DNA of 64,000 bases, taken from positions 806,001 to 870,000 of the forward strand of contig JAXGZQ010000001.1 in NCBI GenBank assembly GCA_040776905.1, written 5' to 3'. Under the pieces are notes generated by a model that saw nothing but the letters and a program-made list of their open reading frames with translations, searched no databases and was not told the DNA's origin. Below, in pieces: positions 1-8,515 of the stretch (position 1 is its first letter; the number at the start of each line of letters is the position of its first letter). A program made the position numbers and the translations under genes. The stretch comes from SLHU01 sp009929975 (GTDB lineage Bacteria > Bacillota > Clostridia > Saccharofermentanales > UBA5734).

Positions 1-1
1 G

Positions 2-826
2 ATTGCCGCACCGTTGTTTATTCTTCGCCATGACTGCCGGGAGGATCTGTTTTCCGTTCTGGAAAGACTGCATGACCTCGGCTTTGACGGTGTTGAGTTT
101 CTTGGTTTTTTTGGTCACGAGCCCGCGGCCATCCGTGACCATCTCCGCTCTCTTTCACTGACCGCGTTGGGAAACCACGTCCCCTTTGATCTTTTTTCAA
201 GCCAGACCGATTCCGTCATCCGCGACCATCTGATACTCGGCTGCCGCTATGTCACCGTCAGTGGTCCTCCGAAAGAGTGGATCGGGCAGCCGGAAAAACT
301 GGAGCAGTATATCCGGGAAATTACGCGGATCGGACGTGAATGCCGACAGCAGGGGCTGCGGCTCCTGTACCATAATCACGCGGATGAATTGTACCATCAC
401 CAGGACAGCATGAACCTGCTCGATTTCATTTTGGCCCGAACACCCTCAGACAGCATGGCGTTCGAACCGGATCTCGGATGGCTCGGTATTGCCGGAGAGA
501 ATCCGGAGAAATGGCTTGATCAGTATCAGGACCGCTGCCCGGTCATCCACCTTAAGGATTACTATGCCCGTGACCCGCATCGCATCGGTGACATCAGCCG
601 GCTCGGTGACAATCGCGGCGGCTCGGAGAACAGTTTCTTTGAATTTCGGCCGACGGGATATGGCGTTGTCAACACGCCGGCATTGATGCGCAAAATCATC
701 AACTGCCAGCCGGACTGGCTGGTCGCCGACCATGATCTGGCTTATGAGCGCGACCCCTATCAGGATCTGCGGCTCAGTCTGAATTATATGCGCGATCTGC
801 TGTCAGTGCATGTCGTGCGCAGTTGA
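2..826 (+). CDS. sugar phosphate isomerase/epimerase-like TIM-barrel protein, 5'-partial
   Basis: The reading frame is open to the first bases of the window (IAAPLFILRHD...), so the true start probably lies just upstream; a TTG at position 14 is the first possible start inside the window but has no ribosome site. The 274 visible residues fit the AP-endonuclease-2/xylose-isomerase-like TIM barrel family: a strand with GFDGVEFLGFFG near the N-terminus, LLYHNHADE in the middle, FEPDLGW, and VIHLKDY toward the end, which supply the Glu, His and Asp residues that bind a divalent metal in this family. Such proteins interconvert or cleave small sugars or inositols; the substrate cannot be read from sequence. 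The 3' end overlaps the convergent gene at 803-1792 by 24 bases. Confidence 0.8.
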   Translation: MAAPLFILRHDCREDLFSVLERLHDLGFDGVEFLGFFGHEPAAIRDHLRSLSLTALGNHVPFDLFSSQTDSVIRDHLILGCRYVTVSGPPKEWIGQPEKLEQYIREITRIGRECRQQGLRLLYHNHADELYHHQDSMNLLDFILARTPSDSMAFEPDLGWLGIAGENPEKWLDQYQDRCPVIHLKDYYARDPHRIGDISRLGDNRGGSENSFFEFRPTGYGVVNTPALMRKIINCQPDWLVADHDLAYERDPYQDLRLSLNYMRDLLSVHVVRS

Positions 827-1792
827 TGTTCTGCGGTCCTGCGCGTCCGCGATTGTCTGATCAAGCAGCTGTCCGTCCCGGATGATCGTCGCCCGGCTGA
901 GGACCTTGTTCTGGTCAGCCTTCTCTTCTGCCAGAAGATCAAGATAACGTGTCAGTTCCTTGCCGAATGCCCGGGTCGCTGCGTGAGCGACCAGTGACGG
1001 GGTGTGGTCAACCACATAATGAAGAATCCCATCAACCAGATAAACCGGGTCATCGATGGTGGTGGGCCTGCTCGTTTCTACCGCTCCTGCTTCATCACAG
1101 CTGACATCAATAATCATGGCACCCTGTTTCATGTCGCGCAGATCCTCCCGGTAGATAATGTGGTCCCGCCGCCGTGTATCCCACAGGACACAGTTGACGA
1201 TCACATCATACTGGCTGATATCCTGTCGCAGCAGAGCTTCCATTTTTCTGTTATAGACGACGACATCAGCACCCAGACCGGCCAGAATCCGATAGGCTCC
1301 GTGCGATGTATTCCCCCGGCCAAGCAAGGCAACCCGGCATTCGTAGGGCAGCCGTCCGAACAGCGTGAACGCGTGCATGACAGCGGCTTCTCCCGCCAGC
1401 TCATTGTTTCGCCAGAAAATGTTCCGTCCATTCTGGAACATGTCCTCCCAGGTGATGACCGTCAGTGATTGCCTGATGAGTTGATCAGTCAGGGCCTTAT
1501 TTTGAAGTGCGTGGACATAGCCGAACATGGTTTGTCCCTCATGCAGCTGATCGAGATAGTCCGCGTCACCGATTTTGACATCACTGACAATATCACAGCG
1601 GAGAATTTCGCCGGTTGGGGCGATATGAACACCGTGCCGCAGATAGGCTTCATCGGAAAATCCCAGAGCCTGACCATAGCCGGTTTCAAAATACAACTGG
1701 TTGCGATGATGAACCTGAGGCAGCTGGTCGGGCAGTATTGCCCGGCGCCGTTCATTTTCCTTGCGGCTTTTCATGAATCCGATGGTCTTCAT
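803..1792 (-). CDS. N5-(carboxyethyl)ornithine synthase-like dehydrogenase
   Basis: A 329-residue protein of the alanine dehydrogenase/pyridine nucleotide transhydrogenase superfamily. The opening MKTIGFMKSRKENERR resembles N5-(carboxyethyl)ornithine synthase, which reductively condenses pyruvate with the side-chain amine of ornithine or lysine using NADPH. A Rossmann nucleotide fold is visible at about residues 153-182 (VALLGRGNTSHG...VVVYNRK), after an N-terminal domain with YVHALQ near residue 92. The start is supported by AGGAGG a few bases upstream. It converges on and overlaps the isomerase-like gene. Alternatives are another opine-type dehydrogenase or a divergent alanine dehydrogenase; the family is clear, the exact substrate inferred. 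Confidence 0.72.
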   Translation of the reverse strand: MKTIGFMKSRKENERRRAILPDQLPQVHHRNQLYFETGYGQALGFSDEAYLRHGVHIAPTGEILRCDIVSDVKIGDADYLDQLHEGQTMFGYVHALQNKALTDQLIRQSLTVITWEDMFQNGRNIFWRNNELAGEAAVMHAFTLFGRLPYECRVALLGRGNTSHGAYRILAGLGADVVVYNRKMEALLRQDISQYDVIVNCVLWDTRRRDHIIYREDLRDMKQGAMIIDVSCDEAGAVETSRPTTIDDPVYLVDGILHYVVDHTPSLVAHAATRAFGKELTRYLDLLAEEKADQNKVLSRATIIRDGQLLDQTIADAQDRRTSTAHDMH

Positions 1793-2006
1793 TGACTGAC
1801 CTCCTGGTCTTGCGATCGCTGTAAATCAGGATCTGGCGGGTCGGCTGTTCCCTTATCAGTATACGCTACTGGCCCGGATCAGCAAAAAAACGGCCCGTGC
1901 AGCGGTATCTCTCGAAATAATTTCATCAAGCCGTCGCGGCGTGATGTCATAATTTTGTCACGACTGTCCGATACAATTAAGTAGGATTAAGCCAGGAGGA
2001 AAGTGG

Positions 2007-2714
2007 ATGATGAACAGACAGGACGCATCAACGGACCAGCCGTCAGCATCGCCCGTGCCGGATATTCTGCAGGTAGATCAGGCAATCCAGGCGTTCCAAG
2101 CCGCGGAACATGTCTATTCCGCCGCGATCCGTGAAGTTCAGACTAAGTTGGAAATTCTCAGCGATGAATTCTCGCTCAGTGCGGATCACAACCCGATTCA
2201 CCATATCGTCACACGCGTCAAGGCTCCGACGAGTATTGCCGCCAAACTGCAGCGTCGTGGCTTTGATCTCAGTGTCAGATCCGCACGGCGGCATCTCAGC
2301 GACATCGCCGGAGTCAGAGTCATCTGCCAGTATATTGACGATATCTACATGATCGCTGATCTTCTGCTTGCCCAGGATGATATCCACCTGATCCGACAGA
2401 CTGATTACATCAAACGGCCGAAGCCCAACGGTTATCGCAGCCTGCATCTGATCATCTCAGTCCCCGTATATCTCGCCCGACGTAAAGAGCAGGTCAAGGT
2501 TGAGATTCAGATCCGGACGATCGCCATGGATTTCTGGGCTTCTTTGCAGCACGATCTGGCCTACAAGCTTCCGAACGAAGTCTCAACCAATATTTTCGCT
2601 GAACTGCGCGATTGTGCCGATGTCATCGCGGACACAGACCGCAGAATGCAAAAGCTGAACAATCTGATCGCCAGTCAGACCCAGGCAGCCTGTCCGAGAG
2701 ATGAGTTTTCTTAG
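2007..2714 (+). CDS. small alarmone synthetase, RelQ/YjbM type (GTP pyrophosphokinase)
   Basis: A 235-residue single-domain (p)ppGpp synthetase with no HD hydrolase, TGS or ACT domain. The RelA/SpoT catalytic fold runs from about residue 60 to 200: LSDIAGVRVICQYIDD (about 98-112), RPKPNGYRSLHLII (about 137-150), EIQIRT with the conserved Glu near 166, and DFWASLQHDLAYK (about 175-187). The enzyme transfers pyrophosphate from ATP to GDP or GTP in the stringent response. The length fits the RelQ class, with roughly 20 extra residues at the N-terminus. AGGAGG lies 8-9 bases before the ATG; a second ATG follows directly, so the start may be one codon later. It appears monocistronic. Confidence 0.88.
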   Translation: MMNRQDASTDQPSASPVPDILQVDQAIQAFQAAEHVYSAAIREVQTKLEILSDEFSLSADHNPIHHIVTRVKAPTSIAAKLQRRGFDLSVRSARRHLSDIAGVRVICQYIDDIYMIADLLLAQDDIHLIRQTDYIKRPKPNGYRSLHLIISVPVYLARRKEQVKVEIQIRTIAMDFWASLQHDLAYKLPNEVSTNIFAELRDCADVIADTDRRMQKLNNLIASQTQAACPRDEFS

Positions 2715-2796
2715 GAACATTGCCTGGCTTGACCCGTTAATGATAGACTGAATCTGTTCAGTCCGCACAGACATTCTTCGAACTGAAAGGGGCGTT

Positions 2797-4290
2797 ATGA
2801 AAGTACTGCTGGTTGAGGATGAAGAATATACGCGCAATGGTATTGTCCGTTCCATACCATGGTCAGAGCTTGGCATCGATGAAGTCGTCACTGCTGAAGA
2901 CGGACAGGAAGGGCTGTCTCGCGCTCTGGCCGAACAGCCCCAGATCATCATTACCGATATGCGCATGCCGCGAATGAACGGTCATGAGATGGCAAGCATA
3001 ATTCGTGAGTGCCTCTCAGACTGTTCATTTATCTTTATCAGCGGGTTTACGGATGTTTCATATTTCAAAAGTGCTATTTCATTATCAGCGGTTGATTACA
3101 TCACTAAGCCGATCGATATTGAGGAACTTGTGACGGTTCTGACCAGTGCGATCGCCATACAAAATGAAAAGGCCCGAGACAATCGAAAAAATGAACGCAA
3201 CGCAGTGCTGATCCTGACGCAGCCAGATGCGGATCTGACCCTGCTTGATGCGCGATACACGATCGATCCAACGTTGCTTTCAGTTGTTGTCTGTGTTGCC
3301 ACAACGGCATCAGATGCCGTTGAATCCGCGATCAGAACCACCGCTGCCCGGTTCCCCTTCAAACTGCTGCTGGCACACTGGAATCAAAACTACCGGTTGA
3401 TCATTTCCTGCCCTTCACCGGAAATCGATCAGCTGAAACAGTTCATGAATCAGCTGTCCGAAACCTGCGGTCCAGCCGGACCGGCTGTGGTCTCCTGCAG
3501 CAGTTGGCGCCAATCAAAACATGAACTTGCCACAGCCTTCACTGAGGCTCAGTTGGCACTGCAGCGCAGTTTTTATCACCAGAAACAGCGAGTATTTCTT
3601 TACACGGACGCCGCTTCCAGCCTGGAAGTCGAGTATGATCCTGTACCCGAGTTTCGCCGCTATCTGTCACGTTTCGGTCCGGAGAAAACAATCAGCTGGC
3701 TGACTGAACAGTATGATCATATACGGCAGCATGACGGCACCCCGGTTGAAATTGTTCAGAACTGGATTTTCCGGATGCTGGTTGATTTTGACCTGTTCAG
3801 ACAGCAGAACCGATCTGATCACAGCCGTCAATCACTGGACAAGACGGCTTTATGGTCTCAGATCAAAGCACGGACGCAGATCGCGTCACTTTTTGATTTA
3901 TTGGTCTGCCAGCTGACAGAAATTGAGGAGACGAACTGTGAAAACACTGTGCTGGACAGTGAGCAGAAGATCGTCATGGAAGCCCAGAAATTCATCCACA
4001 ATCATTTTACCGAATCCTCACTGGCCTTGAACCACATCGCAGAACATGTCAATATTTCGACATCTTATCTTTGCAGCCTCTACAAATCCGTCACCGGACA
4101 GACCGTCAAACAATACCTGACGCACTGCCGCATCCAGAAAGCCAGGCGAATGCTCGAAACCACCCGGCTGCACAATCACGAAATCTCCCAACAGGCAGGA
4201 TATTCGGACAGCAACTACTTTGTTAAATCCTTCCGCAAGCACATAGGACTGACGCCCCAGGAATATCGCAGGGAACATTCAACTCTATGA
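2797..4290 (+). CDS. response regulator, AraC-type output (YesN-like)
   Basis: A 497-residue cytoplasmic response regulator. The receiver domain spans about residues 1-120 with the acidic pair VEDEE at the start, phospho-acceptor Asp54 in ITDMRMP and the conserved Lys in ITKPID. A poorly conserved middle region of about 250 residues leads into a C-terminal AraC double helix-turn-helix (about 395-497; SSLALNHIAEHVNIS... and HEISQQAGYSDSNYFVKSFRK...TPQEYR). GAAAGGGGCG precedes the ATG. The last codons overlap the downstream kinase by an ATGA junction, so the two are translationally coupled. It probably activates the facing transporter and glycosidase genes (6156-16797); this is inferred from proximity. 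Confidence 0.9.
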   Translation: MKVLLVEDEEYTRNGIVRSIPWSELGIDEVVTAEDGQEGLSRALAEQPQIIITDMRMPRMNGHEMASIIRECLSDCSFIFISGFTDVSYFKSAISLSAVDYITKPIDIEELVTVLTSAIAIQNEKARDNRKNERNAVLILTQPDADLTLLDARYTIDPTLLSVVVCVATTASDAVESAIRTTAARFPFKLLLAHWNQNYRLIISCPSPEIDQLKQFMNQLSETCGPAGPAVVSCSSWRQSKHELATAFTEAQLALQRSFYHQKQRVFLYTDAASSLEVEYDPVPEFRRYLSRFGPEKTISWLTEQYDHIRQHDGTPVEIVQNWIFRMLVDFDLFRQQNRSDHSRQSLDKTALWSQIKARTQIASLFDLLVCQLTEIEETNCENTVLDSEQKIVMEAQKFIHNHFTESSLALNHIAEHVNISTSYLCSLYKSVTGQTVKQYLTHCRIQKARRMLETTRLHNHEISQQAGYSDSNYFVKSFRKHIGLTPQEYRREHSTL

Positions 4291-6098
4291 GCATGATAAA
4301 AAAAGTCCGGCAGAAACTGAAACGTCGTATCGAGCGCATGCCACTACTGCGTAAGTTCATCATCCTGTTCATCATTGCCTGTATGATTCCCACCATTTTC
4401 TCGACGCTTTTTCTTTACAGCTATCTGCGCAACAACACAAAGAACTCCCAGCTCGAGCTCGCCCGGCACAGCCATGAGCAGATCGCCTCGTTCCTGGATT
4501 ACAGACTGAAGCAGATTTACCAGTCAAGCCAGAATATCAGTCTGGACCAGACAATTAATCATATCCTGAAAAAGGAATATACTGCGGGAACTAATGAGTT
4601 TGTCCAATTGAATGATCTGAACACATTGCGGGAAACGATCGAAAAATACCATGACGCCAACGCAACCGATGATTCTATCCGGCTCTATGTGCCGGACGGC
4701 CGTATTTATTCCAATGAGAACAATCTTCTGTTCAATCTGGCAAGCGCACAGGACACCGCGTGGTATCATCGTTCTTTCGCTGGCTGGGGCTGGACAACAG
4801 ACTGCCCGCCTGAACTCATGGACACGGACGGTGTCATCGCCATCGTCAAACCGATCCGTGATCTTGAACTGTACAATCATATGATCGGAGCCATTCGGAC
4901 CGATTTATCTCTGGCGTCTGTACAGGAACAGCTGAACAGGTCCAATATATCAGTCAACAGCCTGAGTTATCTGATGTCCAGTGACGAACTTTTGATCGCG
5001 TCTTCTGACACCCGGCTGAATCATCTGATTCAACCGATCCAGACCGGTCTGGACGGACCGACAACCAACGGTGAGTTCATTAAGGTTAAATCCTCTTCGG
5101 AGGATATCTGGGTTTTATCCAGCCAGATTGACAAATCGGACTGGACATTGGTGACTGCCATCCCTGCCAATGAGCTGTACACAACGCTGTTCAGTGCCCA
5201 GAGTCAATTTATGCTGACGATTCTTCTTGTTTTCATCATCGTGGTTCTGCTCACGCTTCCGGCGATCAATTCAATTACCAACCGGGTCAGTCTGTTGATC
5301 AAACAGATGCAGGAAGTCCAAAGAGGAAATGTCCGGGCACATCTCACGGTCCATGGCGAAGATGAAATCGGGGTGCTGGTCACGAATTTCAATGATATGC
5401 TGGATCGAATTGAAGATCTGATGTCTCAACGCTATGTCATGGGACAAGAACTGAAATCTGCCGAGCTGAAGGCACTTCAATCACAGGTGAACCCCCATTT
5501 TCTTTACAACACACTGGAAATGATCAGTTGGTTATCGGAAGAAAATCAACCGGAAAAAGTAAAATCTGTGGTCCAGGCCATGGCCAGGTTTTATCGGCTC
5601 AGCCTCAATCGAGGAGATGATACCAATACGATTTTCAATGAAATCGAACTGGTCAGGCATTATGTTCTGATACAGAATATGCGGTTCAAAGATAAAATCC
5701 AACTGATCATCAGCATGCAAAACATTGATCAGTATATCTTACCGAAAATTACCCTGCAGCCGATTGTGGAGAACGCGATCAATCACGGGATTCTGGAGAA
5801 TCCGGATAAAAGCGGAACGATCAGAATGACAGGATTCATTGATGATGATCGCCAGATCCACATCACGATTTCCGATGATGGGCAGGGTATTGATGAACAT
5901 CAACTGAACCTGATGTCAACCGGCCAGGCAGTATCTTCAGATGGCAGCGGGTTCGGCTTCAACAGTATCGGTGAACGGCTTGCCATCTTTTTCGGAGTCG
6001 AAAAAGCGGTTAAGATCTACAGCAAAAAAGGTGTCGGTACATCAGTATCCTTGATTTTTCCGGCTGTGGAACAGCAGGACAGCCGTTTTTCACATTAA
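4287..6098 (+). CDS. sensor histidine kinase, YesM type
   Basis: A 603-residue membrane sensor. A transmembrane helix at about residues 24-46 is followed by an extracellular Cache-like sensing region (about 47-305), a second helix (about 307-328), a HAMP linker (about 330-382), and a His_kinase domain with phospho-acceptor His404 in SQVNPHFLYNTLEMIS. The C-terminal ATPase shows LQPIVENAINHG (N box), ISDDGQGID (G1) and GFGFNSIGERL (G2). This architecture is typical of Firmicute sugar-responsive kinases paired with AraC-type regulators; here the partner overlaps upstream by four bases. The stop codon lies inside the loop of a strong hairpin. Confidence 0.92.
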   Translation: MSMIKKVRQKLKRRIERMPLLRKFIILFIIACMIPTIFSTLFLYSYLRNNTKNSQLELARHSHEQIASFLDYRLKQIYQSSQNISLDQTINHILKKEYTAGTNEFVQLNDLNTLRETIEKYHDANATDDSIRLYVPDGRIYSNENNLLFNLASAQDTAWYHRSFAGWGWTTDCPPELMDTDGVIAIVKPIRDLELYNHMIGAIRTDLSLASVQEQLNRSNISVNSLSYLMSSDELLIASSDTRLNHLIQPIQTGLDGPTTNGEFIKVKSSSEDIWVLSSQIDKSDWTLVTAIPANELYTTLFSAQSQFMLTILLVFIIVVLLTLPAINSITNRVSLLIKQMQEVQRGNVRAHLTVHGEDEIGVLVTNFNDMLDRIEDLMSQRYVMGQELKSAELKALQSQVNPHFLYNTLEMISWLSEENQPEKVKSVVQAMARFYRLSLNRGDDTNTIFNEIELVRHYVLIQNMRFKDKIQLIISMQNIDQYILPKITLQPIVENAINHGILENPDKSGTIRMTGFIDDDRQIHITISDDGQGIDEHQLNLMSTGQAVSSDGSGFGFNSIGERLAIFFGVEKAVKIYSKKGVGTSVSLIFPAVEQQDSRFSH

Positions 6099-6112
6099 GC
6101 GAAAAACGGCTG
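6080..6112. terminator. bidirectional hairpin between convergent genes
   Basis: An 11-bp perfect inverted repeat (CAGCCGTTTTT / AAAAACGGCTG) with an 11-base loop contains the stop codon of the kinase gene. The A and T runs lie inside the stem, so it can serve transcripts from either side: the kinase operon on the plus strand and the glycosidase operon that ends at 6156 on the minus strand. Confidence 0.6.
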
Positions 6113-6155
6113 ATCACATGATGCCTGATGTTGCTCCTGATGTCTTTGCTGATAA

Positions 6156-8501
6156 TCAGGGCTTGATTTCCAGATAGCCAGAAGTCAAATGATCACCGGT
6201 CAGGTGAATCACAACCGGCTGACCAGGATCGGTGATCCTGATCACTGCCATGGCCAGACCGGCCATGGTCCGTCGCGTAGCTGACTGCATCTGTGTTTTA
6301 TCCTCAGGATTGCCGTTATCAAGACCGATCAGCGTTGCCGGACCTTCGAGACGGACGGTGATCAGTGGATCTGCCGTCGGAACAACTTGTCCATCAATGT
6401 CTGTGATCCTGATATTGATCAGTGCGACACGTGACTGGTCCAGATCCTGAACCGCATCAAGATCAGCCTCAATATTCACAGCGTCTCCCGTCGTCTGTAT
6501 GACGGTGCGGGTCACGATATCACCCTGACGGGTTCGTCCGACCGCCTCCAGGATCCCCACTTCATAAGGGACATCCCAGCGAAGGTGCAGATCATTGGTT
6601 GTCGTCGCGATATGTGGCAAATCAAAATGCCCATATCGCTCGGTCATTCCCTGCATCGGGAACTCATAGGCCTTGACACCAAATGATTTGCCGTTAAGAA
6701 ACAATTCAACAGTGTCACAGTTGGTGTAGCAGATGACCGGGATGACCGCGTCTGGTTTCTCCTGCCAGTTCCAATGAGGAAATAGATGAAGTACCGGCTG
6801 GCGTGTCCATTGACTCTGGTACAGGTAATAGCCGTCCTTCGGGAAATTGCAGGTGTCGATCACTCCGGAGGACGCGTGTTTACCAGGCCACCGTGCCTCT
6901 CCCAGATAATCAATGCCGGTCCACATGAAATCACCACAGATGTAGTCATGGATCATCGTCTGCTTGAGCAGATGCTCGGCCCGGATCATGCGGCTGTCGT
7001 AACGGAAAGACCACCATTTTCCTGGTTTCGGATCGAGTGCATAATCACCACGGATCCCACCAACACTGCTGTGTTCAGTGCCCAGAAGAATCATTTCAGG
7101 GTACTGGTGTCTGACTTCGTCGTAGGCGGTCTCGGCATGTCGGCGCCATCGATTGATATAATTGAATCCTGCGACATCAAGCAGCTGCAAGAAGTCGGGA
7201 AGGGTCCGCAATGTATTCGCATGGACATTGTCACAGGCAGAAGTCACCAGACGACCCGGGTCCTCCCGGTGGCAGATCTCGATCAGCTGACGCGCCATCT
7301 CCAGACCCTCTTTTCTAGCCTGTTCAGGAATCTCATTGCCGATCGACCAGATCACGATACTGGGATGATTACGGTCTCTGCGCAACATATCCATCAAATC
7401 CTGCCGGCTGTTCTGATCAAAGATCTGGCCATAGCCATAATGTGTCGCGTCGCTTTCACTTTTACGCTTGATCACTTTCCATTCGTCAAACGCTTCATCC
7501 ATGACATAAAAGCCGAGCCGATCACACAGATCCAGTACTTCCGGTGCCGGAGGATTATGGGACATGCGGATCGCGTTGCAGCCCATCAGCTTTAAGCGCT
7601 CCAGGCGCCGCCGCCAGATGATTTCAGGAACCGCAGCACCAACGGATCCACCATCATGGTGGATACAGACACCATTCAGTTTTACTTGCCGGCCGTTGAT
7701 CAGAAAACCCCGGTCACAGTCAAATTCAATCCGACGGATGCCAAAGGATAGACTGACTTCATCAACCGGCTTTTCCTGTTCGAGGATGGTGATGGTCAAT
7801 TGATACAGTTCGGGTGTTTCTGCCGACCATAACACCGGATGAGGAATACTGATTGTCTGTGCCGCATGCCGGACGATGGCCGACTGTGTTTCAGCGACAC
7901 GATTGCCTGAAGGATCTGAAATGACGTACCGCACGAACAACGGATCATCTGATGATACGTCGAAGTCAACCGCGAGAACAGCAGACACATCTGAGATCTC
8001 ACTCGTTCGTACATAAAGGCTGTCATCGATCACATGCTGCCGGCTGGTCCGGGTCAGCCAGACATGACGGTAGATGCCCGAACCGGTATACCATCTGGAA
8101 TTCGGCTGTTCAGAATTATCAACCCGGACAGCCAGTACATTACCGCTTTGAAGCAGCCGACCGGTCAGATCAACGGTCAATCCCGTATAGCCATACTCAT
8201 GGCGCTTGACATGGTCTCCATTCAGCCAGATATCGCATTTCTGGTAGATGCCATCAAAGGTCAGATAGCTAACATCAAAATCGGAACCGGAAAACTGCTT
8301 GCGATACCAGCCGATTCCAGCTGGAAGATAAGCGCCGTCTCCGCCAGCCGGATGATCGGCATTGAATTGGCCTTCAATACTGAAATCATGAGGCAGATCT
8401 ACCTGACGCCAATGGCTGTCATCAAACATCTGTGCTTTGGCTTCCAGATTGTCTTCCGGCCAGAATTTCCAATTATCATCAAAACATGTTCTCGATCTCA
8501 T
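6156..8501 (-). CDS. beta-galactosidase, glycoside hydrolase family 2
   Basis: A GH2 enzyme of 781 residues from the chosen start. It has the N-terminal sugar-binding beta-sandwich (WKFWPEDN..., WYRKQF..., GIYRHVWL), an immunoglobulin-like domain and a TIM barrel with RMSHNPP, MDEAFDEWK and acid/base Glu in SIGNEIPEQ. The likely nucleophile Glu is in LLGTEHSS. A C-terminal region (ELFLNGKSFG..., then VPTADPLITVRLEGPA) matches the DUF4982 plus Ig-like tail common in such enzymes. No signal peptide is seen, so it should act in the cytoplasm on imported galactosides. ATG at 8501 is preferred because AAGGCGG lies 7 bases upstream; an earlier ATG at 8519 overlaps the preceding stop but has no ribosome site. 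Last gene of the operon. Confidence 0.85.
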   Translation of the reverse strand: MRSRTCFDDNWKFWPEDNLEAKAQMFDDSHWRQVDLPHDFSIEGQFNADHPAGGDGAYLPAGIGWYRKQFSGSDFDVSYLTFDGIYQKCDIWLNGDHVKRHEYGYTGLTVDLTGRLLQSGNVLAVRVDNSEQPNSRWYTGSGIYRHVWLTRTSRQHVIDDSLYVRTSEISDVSAVLAVDFDVSSDDPLFVRYVISDPSGNRVAETQSAIVRHAAQTISIPHPVLWSAETPELYQLTITILEQEKPVDEVSLSFGIRRIEFDCDRGFLINGRQVKLNGVCIHHDGGSVGAAVPEIIWRRRLERLKLMGCNAIRMSHNPPAPEVLDLCDRLGFYVMDEAFDEWKVIKRKSESDATHYGYGQIFDQNSRQDLMDMLRRDRNHPSIVIWSIGNEIPEQARKEGLEMARQLIEICHREDPGRLVTSACDNVHANTLRTLPDFLQLLDVAGFNYINRWRRHAETAYDEVRHQYPEMILLGTEHSSVGGIRGDYALDPKPGKWWSFRYDSRMIRAEHLLKQTMIHDYICGDFMWTGIDYLGEARWPGKHASSGVIDTCNFPKDGYYLYQSQWTRQPVLHLFPHWNWQEKPDAVIPVICYTNCDTVELFLNGKSFGVKAYEFPMQGMTERYGHFDLPHIATTTNDLHLRWDVPYEVGILEAVGRTRQGDIVTRTVIQTTGDAVNIEADLDAVQDLDQSRVALINIRITDIDGQVVPTADPLITVRLEGPATLIGLDNGNPEDKTQMQSATRRTMAGLAMAVIRITDPGQPVVIHLTGDHLTSGYLEIKP

Positions 8502-8515
8502 GACTTGACCGCCTT

